This document shows, piece by piece, positions 20,148 to 31,441 of a stretch of DNA of 43,033 nt. How positions within the stretch are numbered: position 1 is the first letter of the stretch; the number at the start of each line of letters is the position of its first letter. The stretch lies in assembly GCF_913776565.1 (NCBI RefSeq), contig NZ_CAJYPF010000206.1, positions 1 to 43,033 of the forward strand. Reading direction: 5' to 3'. The position numbers and the translations under genes are program-made. The DNA comes from an uncultured Microbacterium sp. (GTDB lineage: Bacteria > Actinomycetota > Actinomycetes > Actinomycetales > Microbacteriaceae). The notes beneath the pieces were generated by a model. The model had not been told where the DNA came from and did no database searches. It saw only the letters and a program-made list of their open reading frames with translations.

Positions 20148-20714
20148 GTGAAAACGCGCCTGATCGCGTCCGTCGCCCTGGGTGCCGCCGTTCTGCTGGG
20201 AACGACCGGCTGCAACCTCATCGCTCCGCAGGCGACCACCATCGAGTACTCCGCCTCCGACGGCGTGAACGTGCCCGAGTCGTCGGGCCCCCTCGCGGTG
20301 CGCAACGCCCTGATCGTCGCGAACGGCGACGGCACGGTCGGCAACTTCGTCGCCGCGATCGTGAACAACACCACCTCGGCGCAGACCCTGCGCCTCGAAG
20401 TCGGCGAAGGATCGTCGGCGGTGAAGTCGTCGGTCGTCGTCCCCGCCAGCAGCACCCTCAGCCTGGGCGACCTGTCCGACGACGTCGAGCCGCTGCGCCT
20501 CGACGACATCGACGCGGTTCCCGGCACCACCGTGCCCGTGTACTTCCAGTCCGGAGACGGCGAGGGCGCGCTCATGCAGGTGCCCGTGCTCGACGGCGGC
20601 CTCGAGTACCTCTCCCCGCTCGCCCCCACGGCCGAGCCCTCGATCACCATCAAGCCGACGCCGTCGGGAACGTCCGCGGTCACGCCGACGCCCACGGCAT
20701 CCCCCTCGTCCTGA
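20148..20714 (+). CDS. LpqE-like surface lipoprotein
   Basis: A 188-residue protein with a lipoprotein signal: [22 protein letters not shown], the lipobox Cys near residue 22. The mature part is a beta-rich domain ([21 protein letters not shown] and [20 protein letters not shown]) with a Thr/Pro/Ser tail (PTPTASPSS). A cytoplasmic start further upstream was rejected; GTG 20148 follows TTGGAGGATCC. Divergent placement from carD and the matching domain resemble LpqE (Rv3584) of mycobacteria, a lipoprotein without an enzyme activity. It is anchored at the outer face of the membrane; its role is unknown. Confidence 0.85.
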   Translation: MKTRLIASVALGAAVLLGTTGCNLIAPQATTIEYSASDGVNVPESSGPLAVRNALIVANGDGTVGNFVAAIVNNTTSAQTLRLEVGEGSSAVKSSVVVPASSTLSLGDLSDDVEPLRLDDIDAVPGTTVPVYFQSGDGEGALMQVPVLDGGLEYLSPLAPTAEPSITIKPTPSGTSAVTPTPTASPSS

Positions 20715-20717
20715 GAT

Positions 20718-20759
20718 ACGACGAAGGCGCCGGCGGTTCTCCGTCGGCGCCTTCGTCGT
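20718..20759. terminator. Bidirectional hairpin between lpqE-like and regX3
   Basis: 15-base arms (20718-20732 with 20745-20759) enclose a 12-base loop that can partly pair. It starts three bases after the lipoprotein stop and ends ten bases from the regX3 stop, so it can serve both convergent genes. Confidence 0.7.
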
Positions 20760-20769
20760 TCCCGGAGGC

Positions 20770-21453
20770 TCACGCCTCGAAGCGGTACCCCAGTCCCCGG
20801 ACGGTCACGAGCATGCTCGGTTCGCTCGGGTTCTGCTCGATGCGGGAGCGGATGCGCTTGATGTGCACGTCGAGCGTCTTGGTGTCGCCGAAGTAGTCGG
20901 TGCCCCACACCCGGTCGATGAGCTGCCCGCGGGTGAGCACGCGGCCCGCATTGCGCATGAGCACCTCGAGCAGCTCGAACTCCTTGAGCGGAATGTTGAT
21001 CTCGCCGCCGTCGACGGCGACGGTGTGGCGGTCGATGTCGAGCACGACGCGGCCCCCCGACAGCACCCGGTCGTCGAGGTCGCCCTCCTCGGGCGAGCGG
21101 CGGCGCAGGACCGCGCGCATCCGGGCGAGCAGCTCGCGCGTCGAGTAGGGCTTGGTGACGTAGTCGTCCGCCCCCAGCTCGAGCCCCACCACGATGTCGA
21201 CCTCGGAGTCCTTGGCCGTCAGCATGATGATCGGCACCTGCGAGGTCAGTCGCAGCTGTCGGCACACCTCGGTCCCCGGCATGCCGGGAAGCATCAGGTC
21301 GAGCAGGATGATGTCCGCTCCGCGCTCGCGGAACGCCGTGAGGGCCAGGGCGCCGTCCTCGGCGATCTCGACCTCGTACCCCTCGCGGCGCAGCAGGTAG
21401 GCGAGCGGGTCTGCGAGGTCGGGCTCGTCCTCGACGATCAGAACGCGGGTCAT
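20770..21453 (-). CDS. regX3: RegX3/PhoB-type response regulator
   Basis: A 227-residue OmpR/PhoB-family regulator. The receiver domain has the acidic pair in [12 protein letters not shown], the phospho-acceptor Asp in [12 protein letters not shown] (near residue 52), Thr in [10 protein letters not shown] and Lys in [13 protein letters not shown]. The winged-helix DNA-binding domain spans residues 130-226 ([48 protein letters not shown]). It is the partner of the SenX3-like kinase, whose stop overlaps this start (ATGA). The divergent phoU, the nearby gpmA and the PHO-box-like repeats identify it as the phosphate-starvation regulator. Confidence 0.94.
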   Translation of the reverse strand: MTRVLIVEDEPDLADPLAYLLRREGYEVEIAEDGALALTAFRERGADIILLDLMLPGMPGTEVCRQLRLTSQVPIIMLTAKDSEVDIVVGLELGADDYVTKPYSTRELLARMRAVLRRRSPEEGDLDDRVLSGGRVVLDIDRHTVAVDGGEINIPLKEFELLEVLMRNAGRVLTRGQLIDRVWGTDYFGDTKTLDVHIKRIRSRIEQNPSEPSMLVTVRGLGYRFEA

Positions 21454-22664
21454 GCGGTGTCTCCCTTCACGGGTACGGGGGTCGTGACAGAGCCCTTGCG
21501 GCCCTTGCGACGCGGTTTGGGACGGATGCCGTCCAGGTCGGGCGCCTCGGTGAGCGGGAGGCGGATGGTGAACGTCGAGCCGCGGTCGGGCTTGGACCAC
21601 AGTCGCACCTCGCCGCCGTGGCGCTGCACGGCGTGCTTGACGATCGACAGGCCGAGACCCGTGCCGCCGGTGCGGCGGGACCGCGCCTGGTCGGCACGGT
21701 AGAAGCGCTCGAAGACGCGGTGCTGATCGCTCTCGGGGATGCCGATACCGCGGTCCGTCACGGCGATCTCGACGACGTCGTCGTCCAGCTTGATCCCGAC
21801 TCCGACCTTGGACCCCTCGGGCGAGTACGCGATCGCGTTGGCGATGAGGTTGCCCACCGCCTCAGTGAGGATCTGCGGCTCGCCGCGGACCCACAGGCCC
21901 TTCGTGCCGCCGCGCACCACGGTGACCTGGGCGGAATCGGCCTGGATGACGTGGGCCTCGACGGCCGCGGTGACGACCTCGTCGATCGATACGTCGCGGA
22001 CGTCGCGCAGCTCGTCCGCGGCCTGAAGGCGCGAGAGGCTCAGGATGCGCGTGACCAGGGCGCTCAACCGCGCCACCTCCGCCTGCATGCGCGCGGCGAA
22101 ATGCCGCACCTGCGCGGGATCGTCGGCCGCCGATTCGATCGCCTCGGCGAGCAGGCTGACCGCGCCGACCGGCGTCTTCAGCTCGTGGCTGGTGTTGGCG
22201 ACGAAGTCGCGGCGCATCTCTTCCACGCGCTCGCGCTCGGTGATGTCGCGCAGCACCAGCAGCGTGAGTCGGCCCGAGATCGGCGTGGCGCGCACCGCGA
22301 CCAGACGGGGCTCGGCGGGCGCCGCCCCGCGGCGGAGGCGGAGGTTCTCGGCGATCCCGGCGCCGGTGTCGCGGGCGACACGCGCGACGCGCTTGAGCTC
22401 CTCGCTCGCGATCACCTCGCCCGCCTGCACGCCGAACACCTCGGCGGCGGGCGAGAGGGCCAGCACGGTCGACGACATGTCGCACACGAAGGCGGGGTCG
22501 TCCATCGCCTCCAGCATCGCGTCCACACCCTCGGGGACGTCGACCGAGGTCTGCGCCAGCGAACGGTTGCGCAGTCGCAGAGCGCCGACCACGAGGGCGA
22601 CGATCGCGGCTCCGATGAGGACTCCCGCCAGGAGCGCGAGCAGCGCGAGCTGCGTTTGTTCCAT
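21450..22664 (-). CDS. senX3: SenX3/PhoR-type sensor histidine kinase
   Basis: A 404-residue membrane kinase. One N-terminal membrane segment (LALLALLAGVLIGAAIVALV, about residues 5-28) is followed by a PAS-like domain (40-150; MDDPAFVCDMSSTVLALSPA), with no large extracytoplasmic sensor. The H-box is FVANTSHELKTPVGAVSLLA (His near residue 167), the N-box NLIANAIAYSPEG, and the G-boxes DRGIGIPESD and RTGGTGLGLSIVKHAVQRHG. The Lys/Arg-rich C-terminal tail extends beyond the ATPase domain. The architecture matches mycobacterial SenX3, which works with PhoU and the Pst transporter to sense phosphate. Start: ATG 22664. Confidence 0.93.
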   Translation of the reverse strand: MEQTQLALLALLAGVLIGAAIVALVVGALRLRNRSLAQTSVDVPEGVDAMLEAMDDPAFVCDMSSTVLALSPAAEVFGVQAGEVIASEELKRVARVARDTGAGIAENLRLRRGAAPAEPRLVAVRATPISGRLTLLVLRDITERERVEEMRRDFVANTSHELKTPVGAVSLLAEAIESAADDPAQVRHFAARMQAEVARLSALVTRILSLSRLQAADELRDVRDVSIDEVVTAAVEAHVIQADSAQVTVVRGGTKGLWVRGEPQILTEAVGNLIANAIAYSPEGSKVGVGIKLDDDVVEIAVTDRGIGIPESDQHRVFERFYRADQARSRRTGGTGLGLSIVKHAVQRHGGEVRLWSKPDRGSTFTIRLPLTEAPDLDGIRPKPRRKGRKGSVTTPVPVKGDTA

Positions 22665-22691
22665 TGCTCCAGCGTAGAGGCGCGCATCACG

Positions 22692-22713
22692 CGTCACCCG
22701 CCGTTCACCCCCT
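22692..22713. promoter_or_regulatory. PHO-box-like direct repeat in the senX3/phoU divergent region
   Basis: CGTCACCC (22692-22699) and GTTCACCC (22703-22710) are spaced exactly 11 bases apart, the period of actinobacterial PHO boxes (consensus GTTCACC per unit). The site lies 28 bases from the senX3 ATG and about 125 bases from that of phoU, so it suits autoregulation. Similar pairs precede ppk and pstS in this window. Confidence 0.55.
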
Positions 22714-22835
22714 CCGGGGCGGCTGCAGACGTTACTATTCACTGTCACAGCACCACTCGTTAACCTTCGCTGGGAAGAATCCCGGAGGTTGCGGGACACA
22801 CTTGTGCCGTGCCGCCGACGAGGAAGGTACCCGCC

Positions 22836-23519
22836 ATGCGCGAAGTATTCCACCAGTCCCTCGAGGACGTCCAAGCCCGCCTGGTCGAGATCGCCGACCT
22901 CGTGACCGTCGCCATCGACCGGGCCACGCGCGCGTTCGGAACGAGCGACGTCGCGCTGGCCGAAGAGGTCATCGAGGCCGACGCCATCATCGACGAGAAG
23001 GCCTTCGAGCTCGACGAGCTCGCGATCGAGATCCTCGCGCGCCAGCAGCCGGTCGCCCGCGACCTGCGCATCGTCGTCACGGCGCTCCGCGTGAGCGCGT
23101 CGCTCGAGCGCATGGGCGACATGGCCGAGCACATCGCCCAGCTCGCGCGTTCGCGATTCCCCGAGCGTGCCATCCCCAAGGGCCTGAAGACGACGTTCAC
23201 CCGGATGGGCGAGCTCGACGTCGAGGTGGCCCGCAAGCTCGCCGAACTGCTGCGCACGCAGGACCTGCGCATCGCCGAGGCGATCCGCGACGCCGACGAC
23301 GACATCGACGAGCTGCACGTCAGCGTGTTCGAGAAGGTGCTCGGCGACTCGTGGAAGGGCGAGGCCACCGCGACGGTCGATGCCACGCTCGCCAGCCGCT
23401 ACCACGAGCGCTTCGCCGACCATGCGGTCTCGGTCGCCAAGAAGGTCGTCTACCTGGCGACCGGCGACTGGGCCGGCGCCGACGACGAAACCGCCCACGA
23501 GCCGAGCCCGGTCATCTGA
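22836..23519 (+). CDS. phoU: Phosphate signalling regulator PhoU
   Basis: A 227-residue all-helical protein with two three-helix PhoU repeats. Metal-binding acidic motifs are EVIEADAIIDEKAFELDELA in repeat 1 and AIRDADDDIDELHVSVFEKV in repeat 2. ARDLRIVVTALRVSASLERM is the conserved linker after QQPVA. PhoU inhibits the SenX3-RegX3 (PhoR-PhoB) pathway when phosphate is plentiful, through contact with the kinase PAS domain and PstB. The ATG at 22836 (MREVFHQSLEDVQ) was preferred, since GAGGAAGG lies 9-16 bases upstream. It is divergent from senX3, as expected for a shared regulatory region. Confidence 0.96.
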   Translation: MREVFHQSLEDVQARLVEIADLVTVAIDRATRAFGTSDVALAEEVIEADAIIDEKAFELDELAIEILARQQPVARDLRIVVTALRVSASLERMGDMAEHIAQLARSRFPERAIPKGLKTTFTRMGELDVEVARKLAELLRTQDLRIAEAIRDADDDIDELHVSVFEKVLGDSWKGEATATVDATLASRYHERFADHAVSVAKKVVYLATGDWAGADDETAHEPSPVI

Positions 23520-23532
23520 TCACGGCCTGAAC

Positions 23533-23574
23533 GAAGAAGGGGGGTGGATGCCACGGCATCCACCCCCCTTCTTC
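23533..23574. terminator. Bidirectional terminator hairpin between phoU and gpmA
   Basis: Almost perfect 19-20-base arms (23533-23552 with 23555-23574) around a tiny loop, 13 bases after the phoU stop and 10 bases from the gpmA stop. The centre is GGATGCC-AC-GGCATCC, and the arms end in TTCTTC followed by TGTTG. Confidence 0.8.
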
Positions 23575-23584
23575 TGTTGCGGCG

Positions 23585-24331
23585 TCAGTGCTTGTTGCCC
23601 TGCGCGGCGACCGCGGCGGCTCCGGCCGCGGCGGCCTCGGGGTCGAGGTACTCGCCCGGACCGAGGGGCTTGAGGTCGTCGTCGAGACGGTAGACGAGCG
23701 GGATGCCCGTGGGGATGTTGAGCTCGGCGATGTCGGCGTCGCTGATGCCCTCGAGGTGCTTGACGAGGCCCCGGAGCGAGTTGCCGTGCGCCGTGACGAG
23801 CACGACCTTGCCCGCCTGGAGGTCGGGCACGATGTCGCTGTGCCAGTAGGGCAGCATGCGGTCGATCACGATCGCGAGCGACTCGGTGTCGGGCACCTCG
23901 CCGTCGATGCCCGCGTAGCGCGGGTCGCCGACCTGGCTGTACGGGTCGTCGGCGGGCAGCGGCGGCGGCGGAACGTCGAACGAACGGCGCCACAGCATGA
24001 ACTGCTCGTTGCCGAACTCCTCGAGCGTCTGCGCCTTGTCCTTGCCCTGCAACGCGCCGTAGTGGCGCTCGTTCAGACGCCACGAGCGCTTGACGGGGAT
24101 CCACAGGCGGTCGGCCGCGTCCAGCGCGATGTTGGCGGTCTGGATCGCGCGGCTGAGCACCGAGGTGTGCAGGACGTCGGGGAGCACGCCGGACTCGGCC
24201 AGCAGCTCGCCGCCGCGCTTCGCCTCGGCCTTGCCCTGGTCGGTGAGTCGCACGTCGACCCAGCCGGTGAACTGGTTGGTCTTGTTCCACTCGCTCTGCC
24301 CGTGGCGGAGGAGGATCAGCGTGTGAGGCAT
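23585..24331 (-). CDS. gpmA: 2,3-bisphosphoglycerate-dependent phosphoglycerate mutase
   Basis: A 248-residue glycolytic enzyme that interconverts 3- and 2-phosphoglycerate. The phospho-His motif is [20 protein letters not shown] (His near residue 10); [16 protein letters not shown] and [20 protein letters not shown] (catalytic Glu) follow, and the second His lies in [20 protein letters not shown]. The full family length is present. In mycobacteria gpm1 lies next to senX3-regX3; here it is separated from them only by phoU. It ends with an Ala-rich tail. Confidence 0.97.
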   Translation of the reverse strand: MPHTLILLRHGQSEWNKTNQFTGWVDVRLTDQGKAEAKRGGELLAESGVLPDVLHTSVLSRAIQTANIALDAADRLWIPVKRSWRLNERHYGALQGKDKAQTLEEFGNEQFMLWRRSFDVPPPPLPADDPYSQVGDPRYAGIDGEVPDTESLAIVIDRMLPYWHSDIVPDLQAGKVVLVTAHGNSLRGLVKHLEGISDADIAELNIPTGIPLVYRLDDDLKPLGPGEYLDPEAAAAGAAAVAAQGNKH

Positions 24332-24390
24332 GTCTCCATGCTAGCGACGCGGGGCGCTCGCGCCCGTGCGCATCCTGGCATCATGTCGGA

Positions 24391-25179
24391 GTGACCCCCT
24401 CGCCCGTCGGACGCCCCACGCGCGGCACGACCGGGGTCAACCGGCTGCGTCGCATCGACCGCTGGATCGCACGCCACCCGGTGCTGCGGCGCACCGACGA
24501 CCCCCTGGTCGTCGACCTGGGCTTCGGGGCGAGCGCCGTCACACCCCTGGAGCTGTTGGCGCGCCTGCGATCGCAGCGACCGGATGCCGAGGTCCTCGGC
24601 CTCGAGATCGATCCCGACCGCGTCGCGCGGGGGCGGAGCCAGGCCGAGGGCATCGAGGGGGTGTCCTTCGCGCGCGGTGGGTTCGAGGTGCCCCTCCCCC
24701 GCGGACGTCGCCCCGCCGTCATCCGGGCGATGAACGTCCTGCGCCAGTACGACGAGGCCGACGTCGCCGACGCCTGGGGCCGGATGTGCGCGCGACTGCA
24801 GCCCGACGGCATCCTGGTCGAAGGCACCTGCGACGAGATCGGGCGCATCGCGACGTGGGTGGAGATCGGGGCGGATGCCGTCCCCCGCACCCTCACGGTG
24901 TCGCTGCGCCTCGCGGGCCTGGACTCCCCCGCCATCGCCGCGGAACGCCTGCCGAAGGCACTCATCCACCGCAACGTCGAGGGGGAACGCGTGCACGGGT
25001 TCGTGGCATCCCTCGAACGGGAGTGGGCCCGCGCCGCGGCCGTGGCCCCCTTCGGGCCCGTGCACCGCTGGCGGACGGCGATGCTCGCCCTCGCCGCCGA
25101 CGGCTGGCCGCTCGTCCGGCGCGAGCGCTGGCGCCTCGGCGAAGTCGGGGTCGCATGGCAGGCCGTGGCCCCGCGCTGA
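24391..25179 (+). CDS. Class I SAM-dependent methyltransferase-like protein
   Basis: A 262-residue protein with a GTG start at 24391. A Rossmann-type motif I (LVVDLGFGASAVTPLELLAR, about residues 41-60) and an acidic post-motif (VLGLEIDPDRVARGR, 70-85) support SAM binding. RAMNVLRQYDEADVADAWGR and LQPDGILVEGTCDEIGR resemble the motifs before and after the catalytic strand. The substrate is unknown. It is divergent from gpmA with only 59 bases between starts, and converges on the FUSC-like gene seven bases beyond its end without a visible terminator. Confidence 0.82.
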   Translation: MTPSPVGRPTRGTTGVNRLRRIDRWIARHPVLRRTDDPLVVDLGFGASAVTPLELLARLRSQRPDAEVLGLEIDPDRVARGRSQAEGIEGVSFARGGFEVPLPRGRRPAVIRAMNVLRQYDEADVADAWGRMCARLQPDGILVEGTCDEIGRIATWVEIGADAVPRTLTVSLRLAGLDSPAIAAERLPKALIHRNVEGERVHGFVASLEREWARAAAVAPFGPVHRWRTAMLALAADGWPLVRRERWRLGEVGVAWQAVAPR

Positions 25180-25186
25180 ACTCTCC

Positions 25187-26296
25187 CTAGATCCGGGGCA
25201 GGAGCCCTCGCGCCTCGGCGGTCGGCATCCCGGCGGCCACCAGCAGGTCGACCGCGAGCGGTCGCAGAGCGGCGACGAGGTTGAGTTCTCCGACGCCCCC
25301 GTCGGGCAGCAGGACGGACGGGTCGAGGCGGCGCGTGATCGCGGCGATCGTCTCGCGCGCCGCGGGCTCGAGCGAGATGTCGTCGAGACCGTCGCGCACG
25401 AGCCCCGCACCCCGGGCGAGTTCGGCGAGCAGGTCGGCGGGGATCGGACGCGCCTGCCCGTCAGCGCACAGGTACGCCGCGCGCCGGGCGACCACGCGCA
25501 GGTTGCGGGTCGCCAGGTCGAGGGCCTCGCGCACGCGCTCGTGCCGCTGCAGCTCCGCCCGCTGGCGGCGCAGGAAGGGCGAGATGCGGGCGACCTCGCG
25601 ACCCGACTCCAGCGACCCGCTCCACGCGTCGACGTAGGTCTGCAGCGACCGCGCGCGCTCGAGGCCGCGTTCCGCCCGGGCGCGGTCGCCCTTGCGCAGC
25701 GCGCGGACGATCGTCGAGACCGCGGCGTCGAAGGCGTCGAACAGCTCGTCGGCGTCGCGCAGCTCGGTGCGGCGGAGCGTCCGCGGAATGAGGGCCGTCA
25801 CGATCAGGGCCGCGACGCCTCCGATCGTCCCGTCGACCAGCCGCAGGAACGGCGCGCCCGACACCAGCACGAGGGCGATCAGCGACTGCACCACGGCGGC
25901 CAGCGCGAACCCGGGCTGGGGCGACAGGAACCGCGCCACCACCAGCGTCACCGTCATCGCGAGCGCGATCTGCCACCAGCCGGCACCGGCGATCAACAGC
26001 ACGACCTCGGCGATCAGGATGCCGACCAGCATCCCCAGCACGGTCTCGGCGACGCGCCACGGGCGGGCGTCGCGGACGAGCCCGAGGCTCGACACCGTCA
26101 CGGTCGCGGCCAGAAGGGGTACGGGATGGCCGAGCACGAAGTGGGCGAAGGCGAACGCCGCGGTCGCCGACACGACGATCTGCGCGATCGCCGGTACGGA
26201 CTCGCGTACGCGGTGGACCCGTCGGGCCAGTGTCGTCCGCCACCGCGATCGAGCGACGACGACCCCGACCGAGGTCGACGACGCCTCGCCGCTCAT
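25187..26296 (-). CDS. FUSC-family (aromatic acid exporter-like) membrane protein
   Basis: A 369-residue protein with about six hydrophobic segments in residues 30-170 (AIAQIVVSATAAFAFAHFVL, TVLGMLVGILIAEVVLLIAG and others), then a soluble helical domain. GHPVPLLAATVTVSSLGLV and the DARPWRVAETVLGMLVGILI stretch are typical of FUSC/ArAE transporters, in which membrane helices are followed by a cytoplasmic coiled region. It may export aromatic or otherwise toxic acids; the substrate is not shown by sequence. The ATG overlaps the YgfZ-like stop (ATGA), making it the last gene of a five-gene minus-strand operon. Confidence 0.88.
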   Translation of the reverse strand: MSGEASSTSVGVVVARSRWRTTLARRVHRVRESVPAIAQIVVSATAAFAFAHFVLGHPVPLLAATVTVSSLGLVRDARPWRVAETVLGMLVGILIAEVVLLIAGAGWWQIALAMTVTLVVARFLSPQPGFALAAVVQSLIALVLVSGAPFLRLVDGTIGGVAALIVTALIPRTLRRTELRDADELFDAFDAAVSTIVRALRKGDRARAERGLERARSLQTYVDAWSGSLESGREVARISPFLRRQRAELQRHERVREALDLATRNLRVVARRAAYLCADGQARPIPADLLAELARGAGLVRDGLDDISLEPAARETIAAITRRLDPSVLLPDGGVGELNLVAALRPLAVDLLVAAGMPTAEARGLLPRI

Positions 26297-27381
26297 TCCG
26301 CGGCGCGGCGGCGACCGAGTCGCGGCAGACGGGGCACCGACGCCGTCGCACCGGCGTCGGCGGGGACGACGGTCTCGGCCGACGCCGCGAGCGGGCCATC
26401 CGCGGTGTCGACGATGAGCGGCAGTCCCTCGGGGGCGTTGCGCTTGACCAGAGCCAGGGCGATCGGCCCCTCCTCGTGGTGCACGGCCACCGAGGTGATC
26501 GCGCCGATCACGTCGTCACCGGCGCGCACCGCGTCGCCGCGGGCCGGGAGGACGTTGTCGCTGCCGTCCAGCTGCAGCGCGACCACGCGACGCGGCGGGT
26601 GACCGAGGTTGTGCACCTTGGCCACCGTCTCCTGCCCGCGGTAGCAGCCCTTCGACAGGTGCACGGCGGTGCGGAGCCAGTCCATCTCGTGCGGCAGCAG
26701 ACGGTCGTCGGCGTCGATCGCGACCCGGGGGCGCCACGCGGCCACGCGCAAAGCCTCTACGGCGTCGAGCCCGGCGAGCGACTGCTCGCCCCGCGCGGCC
26801 TCGCCCAGCAGATCCTCGTACTCGGTGGCATCCACGATGGCCTCGGCCCAATCGCGATCGCGTCCCGGGTGCGGGTCGACGCGGGCGTAGCCCCATCCCC
26901 CCGGCGCGACGTCGGGCCACGGGTCGACCCACACGGGCGCGACGGCGCGGCGTTGCGACACGGCGGCGCGGGCACCCCCGACGACGAACAGCTCGCCGGA
27001 GCGGTCGCGCACCTCGACGCGCAACCGGAAGCGCATGCGCGTCAACCACGACGCGAGGGCGTCGGCGTCGCCGGCATCCACGATCAACCACGTCACCTCG
27101 CCGTCGTCGACGACGGAGGCCGCGTGCTCGACGCGTCCCTGCGGATCGAGGATGAGCAGCTCGGTCGACACACCGGGAGCCAGGTGCGTGAGCGCCTGCG
27201 ACGACAGCGAGTCCAACCAGCTGCGGCGGTCCTCACCGGCGACCGAGATCACGCGGCGATCGCCCAGCGGGGCGAGGGCGGTCCCGGATGCCAGGCGGCG
27301 CTGCTCGGCGACGGGCGAACCCACGTGGCGAAGGCCCCGCTCGTCGGTCACCGCGCCGGGGATGTCGGTCAACGAGGACAT
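26293..27381 (-). CDS. ygfZ: Folate-binding Fe-S maintenance protein, YgfZ/GcvT-like
   Basis: A 362-residue protein related to glycine-cleavage T-protein. YgfZ proteins bind tetrahydrofolate and support repair or assembly of certain Fe-S enzymes. The diagnostic motif K-G-C-Y-x-G-Q-E is present as LSKGCYRGQETVAKVHNLGH (near residue 240). The N-terminal part (VAGEDRRSWLDSLSSQALTH) is the usual folate-domain entry. ATG 27381 is preferred over GTG 27387 because GGCGGA sits six bases before the ATG. It lies two bases after the nitrobindin-like stop. In mycobacteria the equivalent gene (Rv0811c) also neighbours the nitrobindin gene. Confidence 0.92.
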   Translation of the reverse strand: MSSLTDIPGAVTDERGLRHVGSPVAEQRRLASGTALAPLGDRRVISVAGEDRRSWLDSLSSQALTHLAPGVSTELLILDPQGRVEHAASVVDDGEVTWLIVDAGDADALASWLTRMRFRLRVEVRDRSGELFVVGGARAAVSQRRAVAPVWVDPWPDVAPGGWGYARVDPHPGRDRDWAEAIVDATEYEDLLGEAARGEQSLAGLDAVEALRVAAWRPRVAIDADDRLLPHEMDWLRTAVHLSKGCYRGQETVAKVHNLGHPPRRVVALQLDGSDNVLPARGDAVRAGDDVIGAITSVAVHHEEGPIALALVKRNAPEGLPLIVDTADGPLAASAETVVPADAGATASVPRLPRLGRRRAAE

Positions 27382-27383
27382 GG

Positions 27384-27983
27384 TCACTCCGCCCGGGCGA
27401 GGCGCGCCGAGGCGTGCGAACCGAGCTCACGCCCGAGAGCGGCGATGTCCCAGGCCCAGAGCAGATGGTTGTCGACGAGTCCGTACAGGCGGGTCGCCGC
27501 GGTGTAGGGCTTGGCTCCCGCGGTGCGCACGACGGCATCCGTCGCCAAATCGATGCGCGGGCCCTTGACCTGACCGACGTAGAGCTCGAGCACGCCGTCG
27601 GCGTGGGCGAGGCTCACCTCGATGTCGAAACCGCCGTCTGCGTTGCGCAGCGCCTCGACGTCATCGGCGGTGCGGGTCACCGGTTCGGCGGTCGCGGGCA
27701 GAAGGGCGGGCCCCGCGTCGGAGTCCGTCACGGGACGAGCCAGGCGCCAGTATCCGATCTCGGACACGAGCGGGCGGCGCTCGGCGCCGTCGATGAGCCA
27801 GGCGTCGGCCGAGTAGTTGAGGAACGCCCCGCCGTCGTGGCTGAAGCTCACGCGGTGCGCGAACTCACCCGAGAACGAGCGGCCTGCGGCTTCGTAGTCG
27901 ATGACGCCCGTGCCCTCCCACACGCCGACGAGCCACGAGAGGGGGACGAGGTCGGCCGGAAGGTCGGTCGGGATCTCGATCAC
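27384..27983 (-). CDS. Nitrobindin-like heme-binding beta-barrel protein
   Basis: A 199-residue protein of the FABP-like/nitrobindin (DUF1794, THAP4-like) family. The family signature GxWxGxG appears as VGVWEGTGVIDYEA near residue 20, and the C-terminal His that normally ligates heme is present in GRELGSHASARLARAE. Family members bind ferric heme and isomerise peroxynitrite, and the M. tuberculosis homologue is Rv0813c. GTG 27983 is the start, seven bases downstream of the 37-residue membrane peptide. It is in the five-gene operon with ygfZ. Heme binding is inferred from the conserved signature. Confidence 0.9.
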   Translation of the reverse strand: MIEIPTDLPADLVPLSWLVGVWEGTGVIDYEAAGRSFSGEFAHRVSFSHDGGAFLNYSADAWLIDGAERRPLVSEIGYWRLARPVTDSDAGPALLPATAEPVTRTADDVEALRNADGGFDIEVSLAHADGVLELYVGQVKGPRIDLATDAVVRTAGAKPYTAATRLYGLVDNHLLWAWDIAALGRELGSHASARLARAE

Positions 27984-27990
27984 GGGGCGC

Positions 27991-28104
27991 TCAGCGCTGG
28001 CCGCGGTAGAGGTTCCAGATGACCGTTCCGGACACGAAGGCGATCGCCAGCGAGGCGAGGCCGAGAAGTCCCACGAAGAACGCTTCGAGCGCGAAAAGGT
28101 CCAT
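27991..28104 (-). CDS. 37-residue single-pass membrane peptide
   Basis: An ATG at 28104 opens a 37-codon gene, [20 protein letters not shown] followed by a strongly hydrophobic helix and the basic end NLYRGQR. It is tightly packed in the operon (10 bases after the upstream gene, 7 before the nitrobindin-like gene), which supports a real gene despite its size. No family is recognised. It could assist an integral partner, perhaps the 96-residue membrane protein encoded just upstream. Confidence 0.65.
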   Translation of the reverse strand: MDLFALEAFFVGLLGLASLAIAFVSGTVIWNLYRGQR

Positions 28105-28114
28105 GCTCACCACC

Positions 28115-28405
28115 CTATCCCGAGACGAGTGCGGCCAGCCCGAAACCCATCGTGATGACGCCCAGCACCACCAGCGCACCCAGGGTGCTCAGCGCCATAC
28201 GCTGGATGAACGCCTGCGAGCGCCCGTACCAGAGCTGGACCGCGAACGACACGATGACGCATCCGCCCAGGGCGACGCTGACCCACTGGGCGCGCCACCC
28301 CGCGGGGGCGAACAGGCCGATGAGGACGCCCGCGATCGCCGCGAGCACCCACACGGCGACGACGCCGCCGAAGGTGCGGCGCGGTGCGAGATCCGGGGTC
28401 GACAT
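28115..28405 (-). CDS. Three-helix membrane protein of unknown function, 96 aa
   Basis: The start is ATG 28405 ([20 protein letters not shown]). Hydrophobic segments lie at about residues 14-33, 42-60 and 70-94, separated by WRAQW and [14 protein letters not shown]. It has no catalytic motif and no recognised family; it is the first gene of the five-gene operon leading to the FUSC-like exporter. Divergent from glnR, with about 118 bases between them. Confidence 0.75.
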   Translation of the reverse strand: MSTPDLAPRRTFGGVVAVWVLAAIAGVLIGLFAPAGWRAQWVSVALGGCVIVSFAVQLWYGRSQAFIQRMALSTLGALVVLGVITMGFGLAALVSG

Positions 28406-28523
28406 GCTCTCATCTTCGCCCACGACGCCCGCTCGCGCACGCGCATCGCCCCGGAATCGGATCGGCGCGGCGCGTCACTCTAAGATGATCGGGTGCGCGG
28501 CCCGCCCGCGCTTGGAGGTCGAT

Positions 28524-29216
28524 GTGGCTCAGCTTCTTGTTCTCAGCTCCGCCCCCGGCGGGGGTGCAGCGCTGCCCGCGCTCGAATTGCTCAGCCATCG
28601 CGTGCGCCAGATCCCGGCCGAGGCGGCCCAGCTGATCAACGCGCCCAGCGCGGACGTCATCTTCATCGACGCGCGCTTCGACCTCGTCGGGGCGAAGTCG
28701 CTGTGCAAGATCATGACGACGACGGGCGTCGAGGCACCCCTCGTGCTGATCGTGACCGAGGGCGGTCTGACCGCGGTGTCCACCGACTGGGGCATCGACG
28801 ACGTCGTGCTGGTGGGAGCGGGTCCCGCCGAGATCGACGCGCGCATCCGCCTCGCGATGGGGCGCCGCGCCGCCGACCAGGTGTCGACCCGCATCCAGAC
28901 CTCGGGCATCACGATCGACGAGTCCTCGTACTCGGCGAAGGTGCACGGCAAGCCGCTCGACCTCACCTACAAGGAGTTCCAGCTCCTGCACTTCTTCGCC
29001 ACCCACCCCTCCCGCGTGTTCACGCGCGAGCAGCTGCTCAGCGAGGTGTGGGGGTACGACTACTTCGGCGGCACCCGCACGGTGGACGTCCACGTCCGGC
29101 GCCTGCGCGCCAAGCTCGGCGATCTCGAGCAGCTCATCGGCACGGTCCGCAACGTCGGCTACCGCTTCAACGTGTACGAGGACGAGGCGCCGGCGACGGC
29201 ATCCGCCCCCGCCTGA
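28524..29216 (+). CDS. glnR: GlnR-like orphan response regulator (nitrogen control)
   Basis: A 230-residue OmpR-family regulator closely resembling streptomycete GlnR. The receiver-like domain (1-115) keeps the Asp in [13 protein letters not shown] and the strongly GlnR-specific block [20 protein letters not shown], but lacks the full acidic pocket of a true receiver. The winged helix (about 125-215) contains [40 protein letters not shown] and [12 protein letters not shown]. No kinase is encoded nearby. GTG 28524 follows TTGGAGGTCGAT; TAAGAT (28481-28486) is a plausible -10. GlnR controls nitrogen-assimilation genes and competes with PhoP at some promoters in Streptomyces, and ppk with a PHO-box-like site follows directly. 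Confidence 0.93.
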   Translation: MAQLLVLSSAPGGGAALPALELLSHRVRQIPAEAAQLINAPSADVIFIDARFDLVGAKSLCKIMTTTGVEAPLVLIVTEGGLTAVSTDWGIDDVVLVGAGPAEIDARIRLAMGRRAADQVSTRIQTSGITIDESSYSAKVHGKPLDLTYKEFQLLHFFATHPSRVFTREQLLSEVWGYDYFGGTRTVDVHVRRLRAKLGDLEQLIGTVRNVGYRFNVYEDEAPATASAPA

Positions 29217-29233
29217 CGACCCGCGCACCGGCC

Positions 29234-29255
29234 GTTCACGCGCGTGTCACCGACC
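29234..29255 (+). promoter_or_regulatory. PHO-box-like direct repeat upstream of ppk
   Basis: GTTCAC (29234) and TGTCAC (29245) repeat with exactly 11-base spacing. The second unit ends about 10 bases before AATGAT (29261-29266), a possible -10 element that would place the transcription start at the ppk ATG. This places the site where RegX3/PhoP-type regulators activate transcription. Confidence 0.5.
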
Positions 29256-29272
29256 CCTGCAATGATGTGGGG

Positions 29273-31437
<2,165 letters not shown>

Positions 31438-31441
<4 letters not shown>
